From: Flavobacteriaceae bacterium
GTDB taxonomy: Bacteria; Bacteroidota; Bacteroidia; Flavobacteriales; Flavobacteriaceae
Assembly (NCBI GenBank): GCA_026988355.1
Contig: JALSLK010000023.1
Coordinates: forward strand, 1-64,000
Length of the DNA stretch: 64,000 nucleotides
Direction of reading: 5' to 3'
The notes beneath the pieces are model-generated. The model was not told the origin of the DNA, ran no database searches, and saw only the letters and a list, made by a program, of their open reading frames with translations. This document shows positions 44,494 to 54,169 of the stretch, piece by piece; positions within the stretch are counted from its first letter, which is position 1; each line of letters begins with the position of its first letter. The translations under genes and the position numbers were made by a program.

Positions 44494-45147
44494 ATGAAAT
44501 TTTTTGTAGATACAGCAAATTTAGAGCAAATAAAAGAAGCACAAGCCTTAGGGATTTTAGATGGAGTAACCACAAATCCGTCGCTTATGGCCAAAGAAGG
44601 AATCACGGGCGAAGAAAATATAATAAATCATTATAAAGCAATTTGCGATTTGGTAGATGGCGATGTTTCGGCAGAAGTAATAGCAACAGATTTTGATGGA
44701 ATGGTAAAGCAAGGAGAAGAACTTGCAGCATTAAATCCGCAAATCGTGGTAAAATTACCAATGATAAAAGACGGTATTAAAGCATGTAAATATTTTTCGG
44801 ATAAAGGAATTAAAACAAATGTAACGTTGGTTTTTTCGGTAGGACAAGCATTACTTGCAGCAAAAGCAGGAGCAACTTACGTATCTCCATTTATTGGACG
44901 TTTAGACGATATTTCTACAGACGGTTTAAATTTAATTGCAGAGATAAGACTAATTTATAATAATTACGGATTTGAAACAGAGATTTTAGCAGCATCAGTA
45001 CGTCATACCATGCATATTATTGATTGTGCAAAATTGGGGGCAGATGTAATGACAGGTCCTTTAAAAGCAATAGAAGGTTTGTTAAACCATCCATTAACAG
45101 ATATAGGATTAGCTAAATTTTTAGCAGATTTTAAAAAAGGAAATTAA
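44494..45147 (+). CDS. fsa: Transaldolase / fructose-6-phosphate aldolase
   Basis: The 217-aa TIM-barrel enzyme belongs to the short transaldolase group (TalC/FSA). The start MKFFVDTANLEQIKEAQALG, TTNPSLMAKEG, the Schiff-base Lys in IVVKLPM and the YVSPFIGRLDDI region are visible. It works in the pentose phosphate or fructose-6-phosphate pathway; transaldolase versus aldolase activity cannot be decided here. It converges with the gene at 45152. Confidence 0.93.
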   Translation: MKFFVDTANLEQIKEAQALGILDGVTTNPSLMAKEGITGEENIINHYKAICDLVDGDVSAEVIATDFDGMVKQGEELAALNPQIVVKLPMIKDGIKACKYFSDKGIKTNVTLVFSVGQALLAAKAGATYVSPFIGRLDDISTDGLNLIAEIRLIYNNYGFETEILAASVRHTMHIIDCAKLGADVMTGPLKAIEGLLNHPLTDIGLAKFLADFKKGN

Positions 45148-45151
45148 AAAA

Positions 45152-45769
45152 TTAACTTACATTGCGTTTTTTATTAATTTCGTCTTGTAATTTTCTTCTT
45201 AAAACTTGTTCGCGTTCCAAAGATTTTTTCTTATGGGTTTCAAATTCATTTTCAACTTCAGCAAACGAAGTTTTAGCTTGTTTTGTAGCTCTATTACTCG
45301 ATTTGTATTTAAACGATAAAAAGAGCGTAGTAGCTAATAGCGCACATATAATAGACCATAATATAAGGTTGTAGTTATGTTTGGTTGTTTGAATACCAAA
45401 TAATCCAATATTGTCTTTTTCGCTAGTTACCTCACTTAGATTGCCATTGATAGTTGCAATTTCTGATTTTAGTTTTTCAATTTCACTTTTTTGTGTGCTA
45501 ATTTTAGTATTAGCTATTGTAAATTTATTATCGATAGCTTTAAGTGTGTCTAAAAAATTGGCTTTAAATTTATTTAGATTATACAATTTAATATTTTTAA
45601 ATTGTTGAAAATTATTTGATTTGGATAATAAAACTTCAAATTGATTTTTTATAGTTTCATTAGCTAAAGCCTTATTGATAATTTCTTGGTTTTGAATCCC
45701 TTGTCCGAAAACAGAAACGGTAAATAAAAATAAGATAAGAACAGATAAAATAATTCTAAGATGTTTCAT
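45152..45769 (-). CDS. Coiled-coil single-pass membrane protein
   Basis: The 205-aa protein has a signal peptide (about 1-23, ending VFGQ), a long coiled coil (60-125, EIEKLKSEIATINGNLSEV), one membrane helix (about 135-152) and a second coiled coil (EFETHKKKSLEREQVLRRKL). I recognise it as a Flavobacteriia family that databases often label 'tRNA (guanine-N1)-methyltransferase'; nothing here looks like a methyltransferase. The ATG at 45769 is preferred because a TATATTTG box (45797-45804) lies just upstream, ruling out the longer frame to 45868. Confidence 0.8.
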   Translation of the reverse strand: MKHLRIILSVLILFLFTVSVFGQGIQNQEIINKALANETIKNQFEVLLSKSNNFQQFKNIKLYNLNKFKANFLDTLKAIDNKFTIANTKISTQKSEIEKLKSEIATINGNLSEVTSEKDNIGLFGIQTTKHNYNLILWSIICALLATTLFLSFKYKSSNRATKQAKTSFAEVENEFETHKKKSLEREQVLRRKLQDEINKKRNVS

Positions 45770-45796
45770 AATGGTATTTTTTTTAATAAAAGAGCG

Positions 45797-45804
45797 CAAA
45801 TATA
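45797..45804 (-). promoter_or_regulatory. -7 box of the coiled-coil gene
   Basis: The minus strand reads TATATTTG, 27 bp before the ATG at 45769. It lies inside the longer alternative frame and so decides the start. Confidence 0.5.
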
Positions 45805-45883
45805 GTTTAAAAATAAATATGCATGTAAATACAAATTTACTATTTTTTTTTGAAAATTGATTTAGCAAAACATTTTATTCTAA

Positions 45884-45891
45884 TATATTTG
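45884..45891 (+). promoter_or_regulatory. -7 box of the TonB receptor gene
   Basis: TATATTTG lies 15 bp before the ATG at 45907. A TTG at 45857-45859 is 24 bp upstream of it, slightly long for a -33 element. Confidence 0.45.
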
Positions 45892-45906
45892 CCTAAATAT
45901 TTTTAA

Positions 45907-47733
45907 ATGAAAAACAAACAATTTACCATACTACTTTTTTTAACACTAAAAGGATTGTTATTTTCTCAAGAAAAGAAGCAAGAAAATTTGAATGAAGTAG
46001 AAATTACTTCAGCAAGAATCGATTTGCCATTTTCAAAAAATTCAAAGACGATAACTATTATATCTGAAGCAGATATAAAAGCGACAACAGCTACTAATGT
46101 TGCCGATTTATTGCAGCAAGTTGCAGGTATAGAGGTTGTGCGAAGAGGTACAAATGGCATGCAATCGGATTTAAAAATTCGAGGTGGAAATTTTGAACAA
46201 ACCTTAATTTTAATAGACGGTATAAAGACGGAAGATGCACAAACAGGACATCATACCATGAATATAATGATTCCGTTAGAAAATATAGAACGAATAGAAA
46301 TCGTTAAAGGGGCTGCGGCAAGAATTTTTGGGCAAAATGCATTTACAGGAGCAATTAATATTGTAACTAAAAAAAAACAAAAAAATAAAATTTCTTTAGG
46401 AATTAAAGGCGGATCATTTGATTATAAATCTGCACAAATAACAGCAGTAAAGAATTTTAAAAAATCGAACCATCAAGTGCATTATTCGTATAATACAAAT
46501 GCAGGTTATAGAGATAATACAGATTTTAAAAATAACAATTATTTCTTAAAAAGTAGTTTTAATACAAAAGGAGAACCAATACAAATTTTGGCATCTTTTG
46601 CCGATCGTAAATTTGGAGCACAGTATTTTTATACATCGCCAAGTTCCAATTTTACAGAATACGAAGAAACACAAACAAGTTTGGTTGGTATTTCTACAAA
46701 ATTTATAAAAAATAATTTTATAGTGAAACCAAAGATGTATTGGAAAAGAAACCAAGATATGTTTCTATTAAGAAGAGATAATCCGAGTTTTTCAAGAAAT
46801 TTTAACATCTCGAATAAGGTAGGCGCAGAGGTTAATACTTCGTACAATTCAAAAATAGGAATAACAGGATTTGGGGTAGATTTTTCGAAAATAACACTAG
46901 CAAGTAATAATTTAGGCAATCAAGAACGAACAATGCTTAATGGATTTGTAGAGCATCGTTTTTTAGTAGGAAACTCTAAAATAGACATCACTCCTGGAGT
47001 GTCTTTAAGTTACTTTTCAGATTTTGAATTCCATGTATTTCCTGGGCTAGATTTTGGATATAAAGTAACAGACAAAACACGTTTTTATTGGAATGTAGGT
47101 TCGTCATATAGAGTGCCAACGTATACAGAACTATATATAAACATACCAAATTTCTTATCTGGAAATGCAGATTTAAAACCAGAAAAAGCAGTAACACAAG
47201 AAGTAGGAATTAAATACAATACAGCAGTTTTCTCGTTTGATACCGCACTATTTTATAGAATATCAAAAGATTTAATTGATTATGTTAAAAAGACAGAAAC
47301 AAGCCCATTTTATCGTGCAGAAAATTTAAGGCAGATTCGAACTAATGGTTTCGAATTAAATGGAGCATATAATTTTAAAATACAAAATTACGCACAAAAA
47401 ATAAGAGTTGGATATACTTTTTTGAACGATACTTATGGTAATATAGACGTTTTTAAATCTAGATACTTATTAAATTCATCTATAAAAAATCATCTTACAG
47501 CAAGTTTACATACACAATTTTTTAAATACGTAAGCCAGCAAATCTCATACAGATATGTAGACAAATACATAGATAATTATAATGTAGTGGATGCAAAAAT
47601 TACTGCAACTATAAAAGGGTTTACTATTTTTGGAATTGCAAATAATATTTTTAATACCGTTTATTCCGAAAAAGAATTTGTACCAATGCCAGAAGGTAAT
47701 TTTGAGTTCGGAATAAAATACCAATTGGATTAA
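45907..47733 (+). CDS. TonB-dependent outer-membrane receptor
   Basis: The 608-aa protein has a signal peptide (ending LLFSQ), a plug domain (about 35-150: ATNVADLLQQVAGIEVVRRG and DLKIRGGNFEQTLILIDGIK, ending IVKGAAARIFGQNAFTGAINIV) and a beta-barrel to the C-terminus. It lacks the carboxypeptidase-like N-terminal extension of the SusC type and is short, like BtuB-type receptors. The ligand is not evident. It is followed 39 bp later by an Mpo1-like gene. Confidence 0.9.
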   Translation: MKNKQFTILLFLTLKGLLFSQEKKQENLNEVEITSARIDLPFSKNSKTITIISEADIKATTATNVADLLQQVAGIEVVRRGTNGMQSDLKIRGGNFEQTLILIDGIKTEDAQTGHHTMNIMIPLENIERIEIVKGAAARIFGQNAFTGAINIVTKKKQKNKISLGIKGGSFDYKSAQITAVKNFKKSNHQVHYSYNTNAGYRDNTDFKNNNYFLKSSFNTKGEPIQILASFADRKFGAQYFYTSPSSNFTEYEETQTSLVGISTKFIKNNFIVKPKMYWKRNQDMFLLRRDNPSFSRNFNISNKVGAEVNTSYNSKIGITGFGVDFSKITLASNNLGNQERTMLNGFVEHRFLVGNSKIDITPGVSLSYFSDFEFHVFPGLDFGYKVTDKTRFYWNVGSSYRVPTYTELYINIPNFLSGNADLKPEKAVTQEVGIKYNTAVFSFDTALFYRISKDLIDYVKKTETSPFYRAENLRQIRTNGFELNGAYNFKIQNYAQKIRVGYTFLNDTYGNIDVFKSRYLLNSSIKNHLTASLHTQFFKYVSQQISYRYVDKYIDNYNVVDAKITATIKGFTIFGIANNIFNTVYSEKEFVPMPEGNFEFGIKYQLD

Positions 47734-47772
47734 TCTAAGATATTTAGTAAATTAGCAAAAAAACAATTCATT

Positions 47773-48108
47773 ATGGAGGACAAAATTAAAACATACGAAG
47801 AATTTTATCCGTTTTATTTAAAAGAACACAGTAATAGAATGTGTAGATTGTTGCATATAATAGGCACAAGTATTGTTTTAACACTGTTATTAACATCCAT
47901 CATACACTTAAATCCGTATTGGTTAATTTTTATACCACTTACAGGATACGGATTTGCATGGTTTGGTCATTTTGTATTCGAAAAAAATAGACCAGCAACC
48001 TTTAAATATCCGCTGTGGAGTTTAAAATCGGATTTTAAAATGTATTTTGATGTACTTGGCGGAAAGCTAAGTTTAGACTCGTCTAAAGATGCAGAAAGAT
48101 TTCAGTAA
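47773..48108 (+). CDS. Mpo1-like (DUF962) membrane protein
   Basis: The 111-aa protein has the DUF962/Mpo1 pattern: YEEFYPFYLKEHSNRMCRLLH near the start with conserved His, then two to four membrane helices and WFGHFVFEKNRPATFKYPLWSL. The yeast homologue Mpo1 is an iron-dependent dioxygenase acting on 2-hydroxy fatty acids. The conserved His residues are present, so a similar lipid oxidation is possible. It follows the TonB receptor, probably co-transcribed. Confidence 0.88.
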   Translation: MEDKIKTYEEFYPFYLKEHSNRMCRLLHIIGTSIVLTLLLTSIIHLNPYWLIFIPLTGYGFAWFGHFVFEKNRPATFKYPLWSLKSDFKMYFDVLGGKLSLDSSKDAERFQ

Positions 48109-48158
48109 ACAATTAAGAAGCTACAAACTATTTTCTAGACTCGCTTTAAACCATAGAC

Positions 48159-50825
48159 TTAAAAGTTAAAGGATACTTTCATTAAATAATATCTAGGTAA
48201 AATACTGGTTCTGTATCTACTTGTTGAAAAATCTGAAGTTTGTATTTGCTCTAAATTATCTTCGTTTAGTAAATTTTTTGCAATAATGCTAAATTCAAAT
48301 TTTTTATTTTTTGGTCTATATCTTATGGAAGTATCTAAGAAAGTATAATTTTCGGATTTGTTTTTTGTATTTGGTAAAAAATAATCGGATGTAATTAGGA
48401 CATTCCATCTTTTAAAAGGTTTTACGATTATTTTAAACGTATTTTTTAAAGATTGATTCGTAAATTGTTGGCTATTTTCATTTTCAGAAATATAATTAGA
48501 TACGTTTAATGTGTTTTCGAAGTTAATAAATCCATCGAAAGCAGTTTTAATAAACAATTCGGTATTTACAAATTGGCTTTTGTTGTTTCTTAATTCTGAA
48601 TTATTTACAATGTTTTTGTATTTTAAAATAGAATAGTTTGAATTTAATTTTACTGTAGATTCCATAAAAGGAATGTATTTAATAATTAAAAAATTAAAAT
48701 TTAAGTTATTGCTATTTTGTGCTGAGAAATAATAATTGATTTGAGTTGTGTTTTCTGTAATTAACGAATTTGTAAAGAAATTTCCTTTTATTTTCTGAAA
48801 ATTTACACCAAAATCTATTTGAAGTTGGTTGTACAAATCATTATTAAAATAATATAAACCATAGTTTGTAGATTTTTGTAATTCAAAACTTGGTGTATTT
48901 GTAATTGTTAAGCGATTGCTAGTTAAAATAGTATTTTGAAACAAATACTTTTCCGTATTTAATGTTTGGTTATAGCCTATTTTTCCAGATAGATAAGAAA
49001 CGCCATTTAAGCGATAATTAATACGTAACGAAGGCTCCAGTATTAAATCATTTTGTGTTTTTGTTTCCTTCCTTTCTTTATCCTTAATATTTTGATTTAT
49101 ATAACTTAATGAATACGTGGGTAAAAATTTCCAATGGTTATATCTAAATGTATAACTTCCTATTTGATATAGCTCTTTTTTTGAGTAATTTAGATTATTG
49201 ATACCATTTTCTAGGACTGTATTTCCCATATTATTTTTACTAAATAATTCGGATTGAAGTTTATTATTATCAACAAAACCACCAATCGAGAATGTATATT
49301 TGTTCTTTTTCTTAGTAGAACCTAGCAAAATACTATTGAGTTCTATATAATTTCGTATGTATTTGCTTTTTTGAATATCCGAATTATACAGATTGGAATT
49401 AATGATGGATGGACTAATTTGAAAAGTTTGTGGAATAGCATTGGTAGATTGAAAAAGTGAAAATTGAAGTGCTTTTTTAGCAGAAACTTTTTTTGTGTAA
49501 AGTAATTTTTGTTTTAAATAAAAATCTTCAGAATTGAATAATGATTCGAAATTAGTACTATTGTTTGAAGTTACTTTTATTGGTGTTTTTATATTTTCTT
49601 GTTGAATTCTAAAATAATATTCAAGTAAGGAGGTTTTTGAAGTATTGTATTTTATTTCTAAATCGCCGCGATATTGTTTGGGTTTCTTTTTAACAGAATT
49701 AAAATCGGTTGTGCTAATAGGCGTTTCATTAATTACATAATTATTTTCAAAAAATTGATTGCTAGTAATTTTATCGTTAATATAATATAAATTTGTTTTT
49801 AGCTTTAAACGTTTATTAATTTTAAAAATAGCATTATAATTACTAAAGTATTGGTTGTTAATATTTACTCTCTCATCATTTACAATATTAGAAAAACTAG
49901 TTTCTGGAATAATTTTTTGCGAAAAAAAATCTTTTTCGGATGCATGTTCTACATCTATTCTAGATCCAAAATAATTAAAGGGAGAATAATTAATTCCAAT
50001 ATTATTGTATACCAATGTAGCAAATGATTTGTAATTTTTGGTAATTCCAAGAATGTTTGCACTAAGATCTAAAGCAGCTTTTTCTTTATTATATATGCCA
50101 ACACCTAAATCCATATTTCCAGAAAAATCTATTTTCCCTTTTTTTAAAATTAAATTCAATGCTACTTTATCGTCATTTTCGATGCCTTTTAATAGCGAAT
50201 TTTCCGAATATTTATCAATGGCTTGTACTTGCTTAACCATATCAATATTAATATTTTTTGTGCCTAAAGTATAATTGTGACCAAATAAATTGTCGCCTTC
50301 TAATAATACTGTTTCAATAGGTTTGCCATTATATTCTATTTTTCCTTTTTCATCTACTTGTATGCCTGGCAATTTTTTAATAAGCTCAGCTATTTTACGT
50401 TCTGTACCATCCTTGTATGCAGAAACGTTATAGGTTACCGTATCTTTTTTGACTTCAAACTTCTTTTTACCAATGATTAATACTTCTTCTAAATTTACAG
50501 ACTTGTCTTTTTGTAAGCGAACTTCTAAATGATACTTTTTTGATGTATCTATATTTTTAATTACTTTTTTATAGTTTAGATAGCCATACGATGTAATTTC
50601 AATGACAATATCTTTGTAGTTTTTTTTATACGCAATGGAAAAATTTCCATTATTTACAACTTTGTATTGGATAATATGATCAGAATTCGATAACTCTTTA
50701 ATAATAATGTTTGCAGAGTTAATTAGTTCTCCATCATCAAAATCATGAATAGAGCCTGAGACTGTTTGTGATTTTATAACGATAATATAGAATAATAATA
50801 ATAATACAGATATTTTTTTTTTCAT
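48159..50825 (-). CDS. TonB-receptor-like outer-membrane beta-barrel protein (second module)
   Basis: The 888-aa protein has a signal peptide (ending VIKSQ), a carboxypeptidase-regulatory-like domain (about 20-105), a plug-like region (TYNVSAYKDGTERKIAELIK, LPGIQVDEKGKIEY) and a long barrel ending in MKVSFNF with terminal Phe. It is the homologue of 22085-24757, with the same length and domain order. It lies 74 bp after three GLPGLI genes and is the last gene of the module. It probably acts with them at the outer membrane; the transported ligand is unknown. Confidence 0.87.
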   Translation of the reverse strand: MKKKISVLLLLFYIIVIKSQTVSGSIHDFDDGELINSANIIIKELSNSDHIIQYKVVNNGNFSIAYKKNYKDIVIEITSYGYLNYKKVIKNIDTSKKYHLEVRLQKDKSVNLEEVLIIGKKKFEVKKDTVTYNVSAYKDGTERKIAELIKKLPGIQVDEKGKIEYNGKPIETVLLEGDNLFGHNYTLGTKNINIDMVKQVQAIDKYSENSLLKGIENDDKVALNLILKKGKIDFSGNMDLGVGIYNKEKAALDLSANILGITKNYKSFATLVYNNIGINYSPFNYFGSRIDVEHASEKDFFSQKIIPETSFSNIVNDERVNINNQYFSNYNAIFKINKRLKLKTNLYYINDKITSNQFFENNYVINETPISTTDFNSVKKKPKQYRGDLEIKYNTSKTSLLEYYFRIQQENIKTPIKVTSNNSTNFESLFNSEDFYLKQKLLYTKKVSAKKALQFSLFQSTNAIPQTFQISPSIINSNLYNSDIQKSKYIRNYIELNSILLGSTKKKNKYTFSIGGFVDNNKLQSELFSKNNMGNTVLENGINNLNYSKKELYQIGSYTFRYNHWKFLPTYSLSYINQNIKDKERKETKTQNDLILEPSLRINYRLNGVSYLSGKIGYNQTLNTEKYLFQNTILTSNRLTITNTPSFELQKSTNYGLYYFNNDLYNQLQIDFGVNFQKIKGNFFTNSLITENTTQINYYFSAQNSNNLNFNFLIIKYIPFMESTVKLNSNYSILKYKNIVNNSELRNNKSQFVNTELFIKTAFDGFINFENTLNVSNYISENENSQQFTNQSLKNTFKIIVKPFKRWNVLITSDYFLPNTKNKSENYTFLDTSIRYRPKNKKFEFSIIAKNLLNEDNLEQIQTSDFSTSRYRTSILPRYYLMKVSFNF

Positions 50826-50899
50826 CTAGTTATTATCTTTTTATATTTGAATTTAAGAATTTATTCATTTGTAATATATTTTAATTGAGATTACTTCAT

Positions 50900-51682
50900 T
50901 CAATCTATAGATTTTTTTAAATCACTTTCAAATAAATAATCTGTATCCTTTTTTTCAATATAACGCTCTCTTCTTAATCTTGGAGCAACCATAATAATAC
51001 TACTTCCAGGATTATATTTACTCATTTTAATGGCTTTTTCTTTGTATTTTTTTTTGAATTCTGTCCAGCTATAAAATTTCTTTTCTTGCAAGTATGGGTT
51101 GGTTGTGTCAATTGTATTGTCCTCTTGTTTGGAAATTTTTATTTTGGTTGCTTCAAAGCTACAGTAACCATCTTTAGAATCTGCTTTTAAAATCATACCA
51201 GGCAAACCATCCAATTTCCAAGGACCACCAGCAATTAATTGTGTGGTAAACCAAACTTGGTAAATTCTACCTCTAAAAGAGCTTTCTGCTAGAGTACAAG
51301 TATATCCTAAGATTTCTTTCTTTTTATTTTTTATCTCCCAATTTATAATGTTAATGGAATCTTTAATTGTAAAAAGTTTAAAACCTATAAGGTCTTTAGA
51401 ATACATTTCATTTTTAGTATAATCTTTATAGAGAATCTCCGTTTTTGAATTCTTTGGATTAAAATCAATATCTCCTTGTTCAACATTGGAAATAGATCTT
51501 ACTACTTTTTTTTTGGAATATTTACTATTGCTTATAGTTCTAAATAAATAATATTCTCCTTGCCAAGATATATTAATACTATCCTCTCTCTTAGATTCTA
51601 AATATTCAATTTCGGCAACAGTTAAAATAGGTTTATTAATGGTAAAACTTATAAAAGTTAAAATAATAATTAAGTATTTCAT
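50900..51682 (-). CDS. GLPGLI family protein, paralogue A
   Basis: The 260-aa protein has a signal peptide (about 1-18). The family motif appears as LIAGGPWKLDGLPGMILKAD, with SFRGRIYQVWFTTQ before it and DGYCSFEATKIKISKQED after. The motif is GLPGM, not GLPGL. It is the last of three tandem paralogues and is nearly identical to paralogue C (52565-53347), more than to its neighbour B. The role is unknown; it is linked to the barrel gene 74 bp downstream. Confidence 0.86.
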   Translation of the reverse strand: MKYLIIILTFISFTINKPILTVAEIEYLESKREDSINISWQGEYYLFRTISNSKYSKKKVVRSISNVEQGDIDFNPKNSKTEILYKDYTKNEMYSKDLIGFKLFTIKDSINIINWEIKNKKKEILGYTCTLAESSFRGRIYQVWFTTQLIAGGPWKLDGLPGMILKADSKDGYCSFEATKIKISKQEDNTIDTTNPYLQEKKFYSWTEFKKKYKEKAIKMSKYNPGSSIIMVAPRLRRERYIEKKDTDYLFESDLKKSID

Positions 51683-51736
51683 GATTTTTTGTTTTATTAA
51701 AACTGCTCAAAATATTTCATTTAAAAGGATTAAAAT

Positions 51737-52525
51737 TTATTTTTTAAAGTATTCACGTACCTTTTTATCCATCGTATAGTCCAAATCATCTTCTTCGATA
51801 TAACGTTCTCTTGTAATGCGAGGAGTTATAGAAAAATCGCCTTCAGCAGTGCTAAATTTACTCATTTTTATAGCTTTTTCTTTGTATTTTTTTTTGAATT
51901 CGCTCCAACTATAAAATTTCTTTTTTAGAGTATATGAATTTGTCAAATCAAAGGTATTGGCCTCTTGTTTGGAAATTTTTATTTTGGTTGCTTCATAACT
52001 ACAGTAACCATCTTTAGAATCAGCTTTTAAAATCATACCAGGTAAACCGTCAAATTTCCATGGTCCACCAGCGATCAATTGTGTAGTAAACCAAGCTTGG
52101 TAAGTTCTACCTCTAAAAAAAGTCTCCGCTAAAGTACATACATATCCTAAGATTTCTTTCTTTTCCTTTTTTATATTCCAATTTATAATGTTAATAGAAT
52201 CTTTAATTGTAAAAAGTTTAAATCCTATCAAATCTTCGGAATACATTTCGTTATTCTTATAATTTTTATATACCAAACGATTCTTAGAATTTTTAGGTTT
52301 AAATTCGATAGCATCATCCTTGATTCCTATATTATTTTTGATTGTTTTTTTTTTGGAATACTTACTAATGTTACCAGACCTAAGTAAATAATGTTTAGCC
52401 TGCCAAAATGTATTAATGCTATCGTTTCTTATGGTTTCTACATATTCAATTTCTGTAACAGTTACATCCATGCCAATTATTCTTGTAAAACTTGCAAATA
52501 CAAGAATGAGAATTAAGTATTTCAT
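51737..52525 (-). CDS. GLPGLI family protein, paralogue B (divergent)
   Basis: The 262-aa protein is the middle copy. The signal peptide differs (MKYLILILVFASFTRIIGMD) and the middle keeps LIAGGPWKFDGLPGMILKAD and DGYCSYEATKIKIS. Its N-terminal third (about 20-90) and last 40 residues differ from paralogues A and C. The 39-54 bp gaps on both sides contain pieces of the same leader sequence (aacactactcaaaaaa). It could bind a different partner from A and C. Confidence 0.86.
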   Translation of the reverse strand: MKYLILILVFASFTRIIGMDVTVTEIEYVETIRNDSINTFWQAKHYLLRSGNISKYSKKKTIKNNIGIKDDAIEFKPKNSKNRLVYKNYKNNEMYSEDLIGFKLFTIKDSINIINWNIKKEKKEILGYVCTLAETFFRGRTYQAWFTTQLIAGGPWKFDGLPGMILKADSKDGYCSYEATKIKISKQEANTFDLTNSYTLKKKFYSWSEFKKKYKEKAIKMSKFSTAEGDFSITPRITRERYIEEDDLDYTMDKKVREYFKK

Positions 52526-52564
52526 ATTTTTTTATTTTATTTAACACTACTCAAAAAAATTCAT

Positions 52565-53347
52565 TTAATCCATAGATTTTTTCAAATCACTTTCAAATAA
52601 ATAGTCTGTATCATTTTTTTCAATATAGCGTTCTCGTCTTAATCTTGGAGCAACAAAAATAATACTACTTCCTGGATTATATTTACTCATTTTAATAGCT
52701 TTTTCTTTGTATTTTTTTTTAAATTCCGTCCAACTATAAAATTTCTTTTCTAAAGAATATGGGTTAGTTGTGTCAATTGTATTGTCCTCTTGTTTGGAAA
52801 TTTTTATTTTGGTTGCTTCAAAACTACAGTAACCATCTTTAGAATCTGCTTTTAAAATCATGCCAGGCAAACCATCTAATTTCCAAGGACCACCAGCAAT
52901 TAATTGTGTAGTAAACCAAGCTTGGTAAATTCTACCTCTAAAAGAACTTTCTGCTAGAGTACAAGTATATCCTAATATTTCTTTCTTTTCGTTTTTTATA
53001 TTCCAATTTATAATATTAATTGAATCTTTAATTGTAAAAAATTTAAAACCCACAAGATCCTTAGAGTACATTTCATTTTTGCTATAATCTTTATAAAGAA
53101 TTTCAGCTTTTGAATTTTTTGGATTAAAATCAATATCTCCTCTTTCCGTACCTACACTAGATTTTATTACTTTTTTCTTCAAGTATTTACTATTATTTTC
53201 TGTTCTATATAAATAATATTCTCCTTGCCAAGACACATTGATACTATCTTCTCTCTTAGTTTCTAAATATTGAATTTCACTAACAGTTAAAGTAGGTTTA
53301 TTAATGGTAAAACTTATAAAAGTTAGAATAATAATTAAGTATTTCAT
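52565..53347 (-). CDS. GLPGLI family protein, paralogue C
   Basis: The 260-aa protein is the first of the three in transcription order. It has a signal peptide, SFRGRIYQAWFTTQ, then LIAGGPWKLDGLPGMILKAD. It is nearly identical to paralogue A along its length. It is separated from the upstream two-cysteine secreted protein by a strong hairpin (53365-53406), the same layout as at 20942-22098. Confidence 0.86.
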   Translation of the reverse strand: MKYLIIILTFISFTINKPTLTVSEIQYLETKREDSINVSWQGEYYLYRTENNSKYLKKKVIKSSVGTERGDIDFNPKNSKAEILYKDYSKNEMYSKDLVGFKFFTIKDSINIINWNIKNEKKEILGYTCTLAESSFRGRIYQAWFTTQLIAGGPWKLDGLPGMILKADSKDGYCSFEATKIKISKQEDNTIDTTNPYSLEKKFYSWTEFKKKYKEKAIKMSKYNPGSSIIFVAPRLRRERYIEKNDTDYLFESDLKKSMD

Positions 53348-53364
53348 GATTTTTCGTTTTATTT

Positions 53365-53406
53365 AACACTACTCAAAAAATATACCTGTTATTTTTGAGT
53401 AGTGTT
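53365..53406 (-). terminator. Hairpin between secreted-protein gene and GLPGLI genes
   Basis: A perfect 15-bp inverted repeat (AACACTACTCAAAAA / TTTTTGAGTAGTGTT) with a 12-nt loop lies between the stop at 53425 and the GLPGLI start at 53347. A-T runs fall inside the stem, so it can act in either direction. The left arm is repeated before paralogue B. It probably attenuates expression of the downstream genes relative to the small secreted protein. Confidence 0.65.
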
Positions 53407-53424
53407 TATTATTGTTATTAATAA

Positions 53425-53757
53425 TTAATCGTGATCTGCAATAAAGGACAAAGCTCTTTTTCTAACAGCTGCTCGACATTTAGCAGTAGCTTCAGCTTGT
53501 GTTTCGCCAAACTCATAAGCATAAACCGTAGTTACGTAATCACCATTATGGCGAATTACAATATAACAACCAACTCCCCATCTATCATCTAAATTAGTAG
53601 CATCTACTATTACACTTTGTGTATATTCAGTTTTATCTACTGTAGAAAATTCTTCGATAGACGATTTAACCTCTGCATTTGGCAATTTTACATCTAAATT
53701 AGCATACGAAAAGCCAAAGGTTAATAATAAAATGGTTGTTAAAAATAAATTTTTCAT
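53425..53757 (-). CDS. Small secreted two-cysteine protein (second module)
   Basis: The 110-aa protein starts at ATG 53757, where the signal peptide begins (MKNLFLTTILLLTFGFSYA); an upstream in-frame ATG at 53784 adds 9 residues and is less likely. The mature part has two cysteines (GVGCYIVIRHNGDY and ATAKCRAAVRKR, 29 apart) with a beta segment and a charged C-terminal helix, a layout like the protein at 20942. I recognise no family. It is likely the client of the GLPGLI/barrel genes that follow. Confidence 0.7.
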   Translation of the reverse strand: MKNLFLTTILLLTFGFSYANLDVKLPNAEVKSSIEEFSTVDKTEYTQSVIVDATNLDDRWGVGCYIVIRHNGDYVTTVYAYEFGETQAEATAKCRAAVRKRALSFIADHD

Positions 53758-53844
53758 AATATAAATTTTAAAAATTAGTTTCATTTGTTATAGAAAAAGA
53801 TAAAAATCCCAAATTATTATTTAACTTGAGATTAATTATTGGTT

Positions 53845-54159
53845 CTAAGAATCCTTCTTTTTTCTTTTTTCTATATAATAATATAATAATAAGTTTATAT
53901 AATATAGAATTAATGCAGCAAATGATAAGTAAAGTACAGCTACTTTACTTGAAACATTATTAAATTCTTGTGTTTTATAAAAGAAAAATAAATTTGGTAA
54001 AAAAAGCAAGATGTTTGCTAAGTAACTATCATTAGCATCACTAACATAAGATTTTTTCATTTTTTTGTTTTTCTTTAAATATAAAGTATATGTACGATAT
54101 GCTAAAATAAGATATAAGATAGCAAAAAACCACTGCAAATATGAAAATCCGAAAAACAT
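53845..54159 (-). CDS. Small multi-helix membrane protein
   Basis: The 104-aa protein has two to three membrane helices (about 5-24, 48-62 and 72-93) and Lys-rich tails. I recognise no family. It lies 10 bp after a lipoprotein with a cysteine-rich, bacteriocin-like tail and could be its immunity or export partner; this is inferred only from the pair. Confidence 0.6.
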   Translation of the reverse strand: MFFGFSYLQWFFAILYLILAYRTYTLYLKKNKKMKKSYVSDANDSYLANILLFLPNLFFFYKTQEFNNVSSKVAVLYLSFAALILYYINLLLYYYIEKRKKKDS

Positions 54160-54169
54160 AATTTAAGTT

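Noticed and set aside
45152-45769. tRNA (guanine-N1)-methyltransferase
   Set aside because: The protein is a signal peptide, coiled coils and one membrane helix, with no SAM-binding or TrmD knot motif.
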